Source of the DNA: Spirulinaceae cyanobacterium SM2_1_0
Lineage (GTDB): Bacteria > Cyanobacteriota > Cyanobacteriia > Cyanobacteriales > Spirulinaceae
Direction of reading: 5' to 3'
Length of the DNA stretch: 64,000 nt
Assembly: GCA_012031265.1 (NCBI GenBank)
Contig: JAAUTY010000002.1
Span: 124,001 to 188,000 of the forward strand
The notes beneath the pieces were generated by a model. It worked only from the letters and a program-made list of their open reading frames with translations, ran no database searches and was not told the origin of the DNA. Of the stretch, positions 1 to 8,808 are shown piece after piece (the stretch's first letter is position 1; each line of letters starts with the position of its first letter). The position numbers and the translations under genes are program-made.

Positions 1-104
1 TTAAATGAAAATTTAAGATTTAAAACAAATTGACCGGGATCGCCGCTCGCGTCCGTAAAGTTGATGGTGAAGATCGCTGCCCCGATGCGGGAGTGTCTAT
101 TGTG

Positions 105-389
105 ATGAAACGTCCACTCCATATCCTGCGATCACTATCGCTAACCGCCTTTTTCAGCTTTGCGACGCCGATCGTCCTCGCCGGTTCAGCACTGATGCTC
201 CTGGCTGGGATCGGTCTTTTGCCTGGCTTGCAGGCGATCGCCCACTCTGGCACGCTGAGCGTGCTCTATTTTCTCGCCACCTTCGGCAGTGGCCACCCGC
301 TCACCGGCAGTCTCGTGATTGGCCTGACTTGGAGCCTTGTCGGCGTCCTGTTCGACTTTTGCACGGTCTATCGTTACGAACTGCCCTAG
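105..389 (+). CDS. small multi-pass membrane protein of unknown function
   Basis: A 94-residue protein starting at ATG 105 (a GTG at 102 is equally possible). The longer in-frame extension back to position 30 reads as unconvincing, hydrophilic sequence. Three hydrophobic stretches are visible: around residues 10-38 (after MKRPLHILR), around 50-60 (VLYFLATFGSG) and around 67-88, ending in a short polar tail with CTVYRYELP. It looks like a family of small cyanobacterial inner-membrane proteins with a conserved aromatic C-terminus, but I cannot assign a function. The gene stands alone and faces a small convergent ORF (408-521) on the other strand. Confidence 0.6.
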   Translation: MKRPLHILRSLSLTAFFSFATPIVLAGSALMLLAGIGLLPGLQAIAHSGTLSVLYFLATFGSGHPLTGSLVIGLTWSLVGVLFDFCTVYRYELP

Positions 390-407
390 CGGCGATCGCC
401 AGCACGC

Positions 408-521
408 CTACTGGCTGACGAAGCCCGTCAGCACAATCAACACACCACTGGCGGCAGCCAAGAGCAGTAGCACCTTCCCCGCATTGGGGCTGCCCTGCCA
501 AGAATGATTTTTCTCTGCCAT
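408..521 (-). CDS. candidate 37-residue single-span membrane protein
   Basis: On the minus strand, ATG at 521 opens a 37-codon frame ending with TAG at 408-410. The product starts MAEKNHSWQGSPNAGK and continues with one hydrophobic helix (about residues 17-35) ending GFVSQ. A purine-rich GAAG lies about six bases upstream of the ATG. Size and layout (short polar N-terminus, one helix) resemble the small subunits of thylakoid complexes, but it matches none of PsbI, PsbX, PetN, PetG, PsaM or Psb30 that I can recall. It could still be chance, because only 37 codons are open. Confidence 0.45.
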   Translation of the reverse strand: MAEKNHSWQGSPNAGKVLLLLAAASGVLIVLTGFVSQ

Positions 522-642
522 GACGCTTCACACTTCTTTAAAGATCTATGACTATGATTACATTTCCGGCGGTGATTACCCAACCGTCAGGCGTAATTTT
601 AGTTAACGTAACTTAGCCTCATCTCAGCCGCAATCTGCTCCG

Positions 643-1290
643 GTGCCGACCTACCTTTATCTCCACGGCTTCGCCTCCAGCCCCCAGTCCGCCAAGGCTC
701 AGTATCTGAGCGCCCGCTTCGCGGAGTGCGGCGAATCCCTGCGCATCCTCGATCTCAATCAGGGCGGCTTCTGCCACCTCACCCTCAGCCGCCAACTTGC
801 CCAGGCGAAGGCAGCACTGCCGCTACAGGAACCGGCGATCGCCATCGGCTCCAGTTTTGGGGGTCTGACCGTTGCCTGGCTTGCGGAGCAATGCCCGCAG
901 ATCGAGCGGCTGATCGGTCTCGCACCCGCTTTCAACTTCCTGCCTACCTGGCGATCGCGCCTCAGTGCCACTCAGTGGCAGCAATGGCAGACCACCCGGC
1001 GGCTGAGCGTCTACCACTACGGCGAGCAGCGCCAGCAAGAGCTGGACTACGGCTTTATCGAAGATTTGGCGAATTACGACGAGACGGCGCTGCAACGCCC
1101 CCTGCCGACATTAATTTTGCACGGTCGGCAGGATGCGATTGTCCCCATACAGGCAGCACGAGACTACCAGCGCGATCGCCCCTGGGTCGAACTCGTACAA
1201 CTGGACAGCGACCACAGCTTGGGCAATGTGCGGCCGCAGATTTGGCAAGCGATCGCCCGTTTCTGTCCTGAATTAGCCTTGGCTGGTTGA
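643..1290 (+). CDS. YqiA/YcfP-like alpha/beta-hydrolase (UPF0227-type esterase)
   Basis: A 215-residue protein with GTG start at 643. The N-terminal YLYLHGFASSP is the usual beta-strand plus oxyanion-hole His-Gly loop. The nucleophile elbow is GSSFGG with Ser71; the likely acid is Asp164 in HGRQDAIVP and the likely base is His191 in DSDHSLGN, so the catalytic triad is complete and in order. The length fits the YqiA/YcfP family of small esterases, which cleave short-chain esters in vitro and whose natural substrate is unclear. It stands alone before glpD. No good Shine-Dalgarno is visible; the start was chosen because homologues begin just before the LHGF strand. Confidence 0.75.
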   Translation: MPTYLYLHGFASSPQSAKAQYLSARFAECGESLRILDLNQGGFCHLTLSRQLAQAKAALPLQEPAIAIGSSFGGLTVAWLAEQCPQIERLIGLAPAFNFLPTWRSRLSATQWQQWQTTRRLSVYHYGEQRQQELDYGFIEDLANYDETALQRPLPTLILHGRQDAIVPIQAARDYQRDRPWVELVQLDSDHSLGNVRPQIWQAIARFCPELALAG

Positions 1291-1485
1291 CGGAACCTCG
1301 CCGACCGGCCTGACCCAGTGCATCGGGTCAATTTCGATCCTGGCTCGCCACCCCCAAGCTGGGCATCAAAAATTCACGGCTGCGTCCAGTCCCCAAACCG
1401 ACCGCCAGCCCAAAAGAAGCATTAGCATAAGGGAGAAAAGCTGGATACGGCTTCCTCAGCTTACTTGCCGTTATTGCCAACGATC

Positions 1486-3165
1486 ATGCGCGATTTTTCA
1501 GCGATCCAAAATGAGACCTACGACCTGATCGTCATCGGTGGCGGTGTGAATGGTGCCGCTGCGGCGCGCGATGCCGCGATGCGCGGTCTGAAAACGATTC
1601 TGATCGAGAAAAATGACTTCGCCAGCGGCTCTTCAAGCTGGTCTACCCGTCTCGTCCACGGGGGGCTGCGCTATCTCGAATATTTTGAATTTCCCCTTGT
1701 GCGCGAATCGCTCCGCGAGCGCGAACTGTTGCTGCGGAATGCGCCCCACCTAGTCAAGCCGCTGATGCTGACCGTGCCGGTCTATGGCGAGCGATCGCGC
1801 CCTTATTGGAAAATCTGGGCCGGCATGATCCTCTACGACATCTTCAGCTACGACAAAACCGTGCCCCTGCACCGGATGCTGCAAAAACAAGCCTTTGAGC
1901 AACTCTTTCGCGCCCTCGACACCGACCAGCTCAAAGGCGGCGCACAGTATTACGACGCCCAGGCCGAATACGCCGAGCGGCTCTGTCTTGAAAATATCTT
2001 CGACGCCCGCGCGCATGGGGCGACGGTGCTGAACTATGTCGAAGTGACTAGCTTGGGACGCGAGGGTGAGCGCCTATCCCAGCTTGAATGCCGCGATCGC
2101 CTCACAGACACCCCCTTCACCCTCAACAGCCTTGACCAAACAGTCATCGTCAATACAGCCGGCCCCTGGGTCGATCGCGTCCTTGCTCAGGGGCAACCCC
2201 AAGCGATCAGCAAAACGCGCAAGATCGGCGGCACCAAGGGTAGCCACATCCTCGTGGATCGCTTCGCGGGGATGCCCGACACCGCGCTCTATGTCGAAGC
2301 CAAGACCGATGGGCGACCCTTCTTCATCCTGCCGTTCCTGGGTAAAGTGCTGATTGGCACGACTGACTTGCCCTTCACGGGCGATCTCGACTGCCTCAAG
2401 GCCGACAACGCGGAAATCGACTACCTCCTCACCGAAACCAACCACATCATCACCACAGCGAATCTCACCCGCGCCGATGTCAAGTTCACCTACTCCGGCG
2501 TGCGGCCGCTGCCCTATGCCGAAGGCAAAAAACCAAGTGAACTGACCCGCAGCCACATCCTCTACGACCACCAGTCGGAAGGGGTACAAAACCTCGTCTC
2601 GCTGATCGGCGGCAAGCTGACGACCTATCGCCACGTTGGCGAAGAGCTGGTGGATTGGGCATTCAAGCGCCTGAACCGGACGGCTCCCCCCTGCCCGACC
2701 CTGAAAACGGCACTACCCGGTTGCATTTTGCCGACCGATGCACGCATCAAGGCGGCGGTAAACCACTATCGCCACTGGGTCAGCGCCGAAACTGTTTTGC
2801 ACCTCTTCACGCTTTACGGCGCGCAAGCGGGTGAGGTGCTGGCGCTGCTCGAATCAGACCCAGACTTGGCCGCCCCGATCGTCCCCGCCCTGCCGGATAT
2901 TCGTGCCCAGATTGTCTATGCAGTGCGGGCTGAACTGGCTCATACCTTTCTCGACATCACGCGCCGCCGCACGACGATCGCCATCCAAGCTGACTACGGC
3001 TTCCCGGCGCTGCCCGCGTTGCGAGAGACCTTGCAGCGCTATTGCGGTTGGGATGACGAGCGCTGCGATCGCAATACAGCCGAATACACGGCCTATATGC
3101 ACCGCAACTGCGTCCCAGACTATGCCCGCGTTGAGACCTCGGCAGCGGTTGTCCAGCCCGTGTAG
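1486..3165 (+). CDS. glpD: FAD-dependent glycerol-3-phosphate dehydrogenase
   Basis: A 559-residue enzyme that oxidises sn-glycerol 3-phosphate to dihydroxyacetone phosphate and passes electrons to the quinone pool at the membrane. The Rossmann FAD motif YDLIVIGGGVNGAAAARDA is at residues 12-30, followed by the family signatures TRLVHGGLRYLEYF and, further on, GGKLTTYRHVGEELV. Length and motif order are normal for GlpD. ATG 1486 is preferred to the TTG at 1465 because the seven extra residues are not family-like. It is monocistronic: a roughly 195-base spacer precedes it and repeat-rich DNA follows. No glpK or glpF is adjacent. Confidence 0.95.
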   Translation: MRDFSAIQNETYDLIVIGGGVNGAAAARDAAMRGLKTILIEKNDFASGSSSWSTRLVHGGLRYLEYFEFPLVRESLRERELLLRNAPHLVKPLMLTVPVYGERSRPYWKIWAGMILYDIFSYDKTVPLHRMLQKQAFEQLFRALDTDQLKGGAQYYDAQAEYAERLCLENIFDARAHGATVLNYVEVTSLGREGERLSQLECRDRLTDTPFTLNSLDQTVIVNTAGPWVDRVLAQGQPQAISKTRKIGGTKGSHILVDRFAGMPDTALYVEAKTDGRPFFILPFLGKVLIGTTDLPFTGDLDCLKADNAEIDYLLTETNHIITTANLTRADVKFTYSGVRPLPYAEGKKPSELTRSHILYDHQSEGVQNLVSLIGGKLTTYRHVGEELVDWAFKRLNRTAPPCPTLKTALPGCILPTDARIKAAVNHYRHWVSAETVLHLFTLYGAQAGEVLALLESDPDLAAPIVPALPDIRAQIVYAVRAELAHTFLDITRRRTTIAIQADYGFPALPALRETLQRYCGWDDERCDRNTAEYTAYMHRNCVPDYARVETSAAVVQPV

Positions 3166-3400
3166 GGAGGGGGAATGCTGGGGTGAACGGGAGCACCAGG
3201 CTAGTAAAGGACAGCATAAATGGCGATGCGATTCAAGCTGTCATTGCTCCCCAATCCTGTGCTTGGCACCCAAGTCGCCGCCCTCATCCCCAGCCCTGCT
3301 CCCAAGCCAAGAGCAGAGAGCCAGAAGCCCTCTCCCAGCTTGGGTTGGGTGAGGGTCTTCAATTACTGGAGACCGGATTGAATCTGGGTTCGCCCCCACC

Positions 3401-3535
3401 GGCAATGAGATGCCCATTCAAAATCCCCAGGATTCCCGGATTGCAGGCACTCAGAACTCAAAACTCCGCAACGCGGTTATTGCAGGCACTCAAAACTCAA
3501 AACTCAGAACTCAAAACTCCGCAACGCGGTACTAG
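3401..3535 (-). repeat. dispersed stop-codon-abutting repeat, copy A (with internal duplication)
   Basis: Read on the minus strand this copy starts at the TAG stop of the 54-residue ORF (3532-3534) and runs through TACCGCGTTGCGGAG and TTCTGAGTTTTGAG tracts to CAATCCGGGAATCCTGGG and CATCTCATTGCC. A segment of about 37 bases (TTGCAGGCACTCA...CGCGGT) is duplicated in tandem inside this copy. The left end is degraded and lacks the CTAGTAC seen in other copies; a weak relic of that end may lie near 3199 (CTAGTAAAGGACAGC). The rest of the 3166-3400 spacer holds only degenerate repeat-like sequence and no ORF I would support. Confidence 0.8.
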
Positions 3536-3696
3536 TCGCCGAGGCACCAACTGATGCCCAGCGCCAGCAGCGCGATCGCCCCCCATTTCAACAACGGCCC
3601 GAGCCCGAGGGAGAAGAGTTCGATCGGTTCGATGATCAGATTGCGGCAGAACAGATTAGCGGCGATCGCCAAGATAACAAGAAGGAATAGCGACAT
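3532..3696 (-). CDS. 54-residue membrane protein coupled to the AtzF-C-like gene
   Basis: ATG at 3696 opens 54 codons ending at TAG 3532-3534. The product starts MSLFLLVILAIAANLFC, continues with a polar loop containing NLIIEPIELF, and ends with a second helix (KWGAIALLALGISWCLGD). The ATG lies one base after the stop codon of the upstream gene, so translation is very likely coupled. The same tight pairing supports it as a real gene despite its size. Its stop codon coincides with the end of repeat copy A. Function unknown; probably a two-helix inner- or thylakoid-membrane protein. Confidence 0.65.
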   Translation of the reverse strand: MSLFLLVILAIAANLFCRNLIIEPIELFSLGLGPLLKWGAIALLALGISWCLGD

Positions 3697-3697
3697 C

Positions 3698-4117
3698 CTA
3701 ACCCCCAGCCAGCGCCTCTACGCCACTCTGATCGCGTTGGGCGACATAGCGACGCCAGCCACCCCACTGGGTAATCTCGCACGCACCGGCACAGCAGTGC
3801 GCTTCACCCAGCACGCCCAGGACGATTTCGCCGTCGGCAAGTTGAATTTTGCCCACGCAGAGACCCGGCGGCTCTTGTTGCAGGATTTGCAGCAGACCGG
3901 CGGCGGAGACGCGCCAGACTTCTAGGGCGATCGCGGCACCGCCACTCGCGACCCGCTGCATCGCGGGGTGGCGATCGCCGATCGACCACAGGCGATAGCA
4001 GGGAGCAGTCACAGCCTCACGCTCAAACTGAGCACCCACCGCCAGCAGATTTTGATTCAGCTCCAGTCCTCGCATCAGCGTCCCATTGACCGCTAGCAAA
4101 ACAGCCGCTGGCTCCAT
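3698..4117 (-). CDS. allophanate hydrolase C-terminal-domain-like protein (AtzF-C fold)
   Basis: A 139-residue protein, start ATG 4117 (MEPAAVLLAVNGTLMRG); a longer N-terminus back to 4177 is less family-like. The opening VNGTLMRGLELNQNL and the later RLWSIGDRHPAM plus VWRVSAAGLLQIL resemble the C-terminal domain of allophanate hydrolase (a gamma-glutamylcyclotransferase-like beta barrel) found as a free-standing protein in many cyanobacteria. No amidase domain is present, so allophanate cleavage itself is not implied. It lies one base upstream of the small membrane protein at 3532-3696, forming a two-gene unit. Confidence 0.65.
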   Translation of the reverse strand: MEPAAVLLAVNGTLMRGLELNQNLLAVGAQFEREAVTAPCYRLWSIGDRHPAMQRVASGGAAIALEVWRVSAAGLLQILQQEPPGLCVGKIQLADGEIVLGVLGEAHCCAGACEITQWGGWRRYVAQRDQSGVEALAGG

Positions 4118-5013
4118 GCTTGTTTTTTGATCCCCAGTTGATTTTCCCATCCTAGCGCTAGCCGACCGTGCCCCCAACTGGCGAGAGCGCGGGCGATCAG
4201 CAGCGGCTCGATCGCGTTCGTCATAGCTGGCAAATCTGCATGGACTGCACCGGCCCTCTTTGCGTATCGACCTTGAAAACCTGCTTGTAGCGCGGGCGAT
4301 CGTCGATCACAGCGCGACTCAAGGATAATTCGTGAGCGTTGGCGTTTTAGCATTGGCGTTTTGATGAGGACGCCATACGCGAGCGTCACGAGCCAATACG
4401 GCTCGCCCGCTGAGATTTCTACTGCTTCCAGTGGCTTCTGCCATCATCCTGGGAGCAATTGCTCCTAATAATTAGGAAATTTTCTATGTTGCAGCTCAAA
4501 GGTTGCAATGAAATCTGAGACGCCTACTATCGACTGCTCAAAATGTAAAAATACTGAGGAATCGGGTGGGTTGCGATCGCCATAAACCACCCAAGCATCG
4601 CCAAGCATACCGCCGATTTTGGGCTTTTCGAGGTGCCCCACGGAGCGATCGCCCCCCTGATGCCCGCCTAATTTTATGAATTTTTGTAAAGGTGCGGCAG
4701 CGCGGCTCACCCTGCCACAAGGGGACAATCGCCCGCTGTGCCAGCGCCCTACCGTCGCTCGCGACGCGCTTGGGAGTCAGCAGCGATGACGAAAAATCCC
4801 CCACCCCCCGATCGGGAAATGAGGCGCTTTTCTGTAGGATTAAGAGATTAAGAAACAAAACTAGGTTCACTCGCTGTCGTACGTTCGGCGCGACAGAGGA
4901 GTGATCGTCTCACCGGCAATGACTCCTGGATGCTTTCCGGGAGGAGCACGGCTGCCGCCGATCGACTCTGCGGCAAATGAACTGTGTCAGGAACCAAGTC
5001 TAGCGTGTCGTCC
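4118..5013. other. intergenic stretch of about 900 bases, no supported gene
   Basis: Open frames on both strands here have arginine/serine-rich, low-plausibility translations and no family motif. Around 4450-4480 there is an inverted repeat (GGAGCAATTGCTCC) followed by an A/T-rich tract, which could be a terminator or a relic. HIP1 sites are present, so this is native DNA rather than recent acquisition. The end near 4900-5000 probably holds the promoter of the DICT-GAF histidine kinase. Confidence 0.4.
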
Positions 5014-7028
5014 ATGAACCCTTCGACTTCTGTACTCGCGCAGTTGTTGCAAGCCCTTCCTGACGCGCGGCCGCAAATATTCTTCAAAACCTCGCTCACG
5101 GCGCTATCGCACGCGATGGAAGACCAGGTCTTGGCGAATGAGACTGCGCCGCTCGTCATCGCCAGCTTCCAGCAGGAACGCTTTTATCGCCAAGAAGCGC
5201 ACCGCTATGAGCGCATCGCGGCCAAAAGTGAGCAAGTGTATGTCTTGGCAGCTCCTGAAACCGAGTTTCGTCACCACTCTGGCGTTTACGAAACTGTTGC
5301 CTTTGAGGCCGAGGACGCTCTGGCTCGAGAGTGGCACTTGGTCGTCCTCAGCCAGCAGTATGCCAACTGCCTGATCTGCCGCGAACGGACTTCGTTGGCT
5401 GGTCGCAGTGAGGAGCTGGCGCTGGACTCCAATCGTCGTTTTGAAGGGGTTTGGACGTTTGACCGCACGGTGGCGATGCAAGCGGCCTCGCTCTTGCTCG
5501 ACCGGATTGCTCGCTATCGACCGGAGTTGCAGACGAAGCTCGCAGCGGCGCGCGATCGCTATCTGTGCGACCTCGACCGACCTAGGGCGCGATCGCACCC
5601 AGCCCCGGACGCTGTGACCGCCTTCAACAACCCCGATCCCTTTGTCAGCCGCCTCGTCAGCTACCTCCAGGTCAGTCAGTACAAGCTGCTCAAGGCCTAT
5701 CGCTCGATCGCTGCTAAAGAGCAACGCGAGCGCCTGATTCACCTGATGACCGTGGCGATTCGTCGCTCCCTCAATCCCGATGAAGTGCTGGAAATCGCTT
5801 GCCGCGAGCTGGGGCAGGTGCTCGGCGCTGGTCGTTGCATCATCTACCGCTGTCGCGAGGAGGATACACAGGCGACGATCAGCCACGAGTTTCGCAACAC
5901 CAACGTGCGCTCGCTGGCGGGCGAGACTTGGCTGCTGGCGGCGAATCCGCTGTTCCAGGCGATCGCCCGGGAAGTGAATCGATCAGCGTCGAAGATGTCC
6001 CCAACGAGCCACGTCTGCAAGCGGCGAGCCGACCGATGCAACGCCTGTTGCAGGATGCGGCTTTGGTCTCTTGGCTGCTGGTGCCCATCTCCTACCAAGA
6101 CCAACTGCTGGGTATGGTGGAACTGCACCACTGCGGGCCGACGCTGGAGCGCTGGACAACGGAGGAGGTTGGCTTGGTGGAGGCGATCGCCGCACAAATC
6201 GGCACGGCGTCCATCCAGGCCGAAGCCTATGCCAGCCTAGAAACCCTCAGTGAACAGCTTGCTGCCCTCGACCGCACCCGCACCAACCTCGTCGCGATCA
6301 CCGGGCATGAACTCCGCACCCCCTTATCAACCATCCAGGTCTGCCTCGAAAGCCTCGCCAGTGAGCCGGAGATGTCGGCGGAGTTGCGGCAGGTGATGCT
6401 GAGTACGGCGCTGACGGATGCGGAGCGGTTGCGCAAGCTAGTGCAGGACTTTCTCACCCTCTCGAAGCTCGAAAGCGGCCGCGTTGATTGGCATCCTGAG
6501 GCGCTGAGCCTACAGGAGTGCGCCGATCTCGGCCTTAGCCATATTAATGCCCGCCAGCGCCAGGAGAACTTACCGGAACTGCGAGTGGCGATCGCCGCTG
6601 ATCTCCCGCTCGTGCGGGCCGATGGTGAGTGGCTCGTCGAGGTCTTGGCAAAATTGCTCGACAATGCCTGCAAGTTCACTCCTCCTAGTGGCTCAGTCAC
6701 CTTAGCCGCGCACCAGACGGCAACGGGTGTCGAGGTCATCGTGGCGGATACGGGGCGCGGGATCGAGCCGGATCGCTTGGAAACGATCTTCGATCTGTTC
6801 TATCAGGAAGAGGGCGCGTTGCAACGCACTACGGGCGGCACCGGCCTCGGTCTAGCAATCTGCCGCCAGATCGTCACGCGCTGGGGCGGTCGTATCTGGG
6901 CGGAGTCGGCAGGCCGCGCTCAGGGCAGTCGCTTCTACTTCACCATTCCACTCGCTGAGACCCCGGTAGTTCCAGTTCGTCGGGCGGCGGCGGTTTCGAC
7001 GCCCAGCACTCGTCGGCGCGCTCGTTAA
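5014..7028 (+). pseudogene. DICT-GAF sensor histidine kinase, frameshifted in the GAF domain
   Basis: Two overlapping frames together form one sensor kinase. The first (ATG 5014; alternatives GTG 5005 or 4984) carries a DICT sensory domain (about residues 1-190) and the start of a GAF domain. Homology leaves this frame near 5955-5985, after FQAIARE, and resumes in the -1 frame at SISVEDVPNEP. The second frame holds the rest of GAF, HisKA with the phospho-acceptor in ITGHELRTPLSTI, and an intact HATPase with LDNACKF, VADTGRGIEPD and GGTGLGLAICRQIV. One missing base explains the break. No slippery heptamer is seen, so a mutation or sequencing error is likelier than programmed shifting. No response regulator is adjacent. 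Confidence 0.8.
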
Positions 7029-7141
7029 AACTACTCTGGTCAATTTGCTAGTCGTCTCTTGAACATAATCGACGCTCGGCCGCTGTCAAATCGGTCTCGG
7101 CTCACTAGGATAGAAGCGATCCTAACTCCCTCCTCCCTGTT

Positions 7142-8404
7142 GTGAACTTTGCGTCTCCTCGCCGTTGGCTGCGTGCCCTGGTCGTTCTGGGTCTCGCCTT
7201 GAGTTTTGCGCTGGGTTTTTGGTGGCAGCGCCCGGCTCCTCCTGCTCCCACTGCCGTTGAGCAGCGGGGTGTCTGGCTGACCAATGTTGCGAGTGGCGTG
7301 TTGTATGTACCCTGGGGTATTTCCCGAGCGATCGCCCGCCTCGCCGATCTCCACTTCAACACCCTCTATCCCGTTGTTTGGAATCGGGGACTGACCCTAC
7401 ATCCCAGCGCGATCGCCCAGCAAGCCAGCGGTCGTCCGCGAATGCCGCTGGTCGCCCTCCTCCATCTGGGCACCGATCCGCTCGCCACCTTAATCCGTGT
7501 GGGTCATCAGCGGGGCTTTCGCGTCTTGCCCTGGTTTGAGTACGGGCTGATGACCCCGGTGAACTCGGCCCTGGCGCGCCAGCATCCGGATTGGCTGACA
7601 CATGGCCGCGATCGCCAGACCGAGAGCGAGTACACCGACGCGCTTGAGCGGGAGCTGGGCGATCGCGCGCCGGTCTGGCAGCTCCTGCAAGTGCAGCAAG
7701 CCTGGCTCAATCCTCTGCATCCCGAGGTGCAGGAATTTATCAAAAACCTAATCCTGGAAGTAGTCGAGAACTACAACCTCGACGGGATCCAGCTCGATGA
7801 CCATTTTGGGATGCCGGTGGAAATGGGCTATGACCCCTACACGGTTGAGCTGTATCAGCGCGAGCACAACAGTTTTGACCCGCCCGATGATCCTCGCGAC
7901 CCGCAGTGGATGGGCTGGCGGGCGAATAAGCTCACTGAGCTGATGGCGGACATCTACGCCGCGATCAAAGCCGTGAAGCCGAGTTGCATCGTTTCGCTCT
8001 CGCCCAACTCGCAGAGCTATTCCTTTGAGCATTACCTGCAAAACTGGCGAGCTTGGGTCGAGCAGGGGATTGTGGACGAGATCATTTTGCAGGCCTATCG
8101 CTTTGATCGCGATCGCTTCCTCGCCGAACTCGAACAACCCGCCGTGACTTTTGCCCGCGAACGGGTGCCGGTGAGTATCGGCATTCTCAGCGGCACGCTA
8201 CGGCGACCAATGCCGATGCCGATGATCCAGGAGCAAGTAACGCTGGCGCGTGAGCGTGGTTTTCCCGGTGTGGCTTTTTTCTACTGGGAAAGCCTCTGGG
8301 GCTATATCACGCCAGAAGCGCCAGCGAAGCGCCGTCAGGGTTTTCGCGCGCTGTTCCCGGAGCCAGCGCGATCGCCGCAGATTAGGGCGACACCGCCCAA
8401 TTAG
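7142..8404 (+). CDS. exported GH10-like (DUF187/YddW-type) glycoside hydrolase
   Basis: A 420-residue protein with GTG start at 7142. An N-terminal signal/anchor helix (about residues 11-30, LVVLGLALSFALGFWW) is followed at residue 40 by EQRGVWLTNVASGVLY, the typical opening of the glycosyl-hydrolase-like 10 family. Further family motifs are NTLYPVVWNRG, NYNLDGIQLDDHFG and SLSPNSQSYS. Members act outside the cytoplasm on polysaccharides, possibly peptidoglycan; the substrate here is not known. The C-terminus is short and polar. The gene is isolated between the kinase and the phosphonate transporter. Confidence 0.8.
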   Translation: MNFASPRRWLRALVVLGLALSFALGFWWQRPAPPAPTAVEQRGVWLTNVASGVLYVPWGISRAIARLADLHFNTLYPVVWNRGLTLHPSAIAQQASGRPRMPLVALLHLGTDPLATLIRVGHQRGFRVLPWFEYGLMTPVNSALARQHPDWLTHGRDRQTESEYTDALERELGDRAPVWQLLQVQQAWLNPLHPEVQEFIKNLILEVVENYNLDGIQLDDHFGMPVEMGYDPYTVELYQREHNSFDPPDDPRDPQWMGWRANKLTELMADIYAAIKAVKPSCIVSLSPNSQSYSFEHYLQNWRAWVEQGIVDEIILQAYRFDRDRFLAELEQPAVTFARERVPVSIGILSGTLRRPMPMPMIQEQVTLARERGFPGVAFFYWESLWGYITPEAPAKRRQGFRALFPEPARSPQIRATPPN

Positions 8405-8808
8405 CGCTGCGGTGCATTCCTCAGCCTGATTCCCCAGGCTGACAACCGGCAGCACAGCTCTGGCAATTAGCCGCTGAACCCTGGGTGAACCGCTGTTTTG
8501 AAAGCGGCGATGGGCATGAAGATGTCCTCGAAGCGCGCTGGCGAACCTTGCTCACTCACGATGCAAGCTGACATCACAGCCTTGACCCACTATTCCTGGT
8601 GGCTGGCATGACAATCCTCCTTATTTCAAAGGCGGGTCATTCAAATTCGGTATCGATGGCGGCTCACGAGCAACGGCGAGCCTGTCTCAGCATTCTCCAA
8701 CCTTAGACTCAACTACTCCTCAGGTTGAATCTGCTACCTTGAAGCCTGGTTCTGCCATTGCTGTGATTTGATAAATCCTCTATCTACCATTTGCAAGGTT
8801 TACACGTG
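8405..8808. other. intergenic stretch upstream of the phn operon
   Basis: No gene is supported. Just after the glycosidase there is an inverted repeat, TCAGCCTG at 8421-8428 and CAGGCTGA at 8435-8442, which could act as a weak 3' hairpin but has no T-run. Nearer phnD there is an imperfect CAACCT...AGGTTG pair around 8700-8726. I could not identify a convincing Pho box, so phosphate control of the operon is only a possibility. Confidence 0.4.

Noticed and set aside
4465-4870. Minus-strand ORFs of 87 and 110 residues
   Set aside because: Their translations overlap in different frames, lack ribosome sites and show no conserved wording.
5955-5985. Programmed -1 frameshifting in the histidine kinase
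   Set aside because: No slippery heptamer or downstream pseudoknot-like structure is visible.
8640-8790. Pho box upstream of phnD
   Set aside because: Only loose CAACCT/AGGTTG-like words are present, without the regular spacing of known cyanobacterial Pho boxes.
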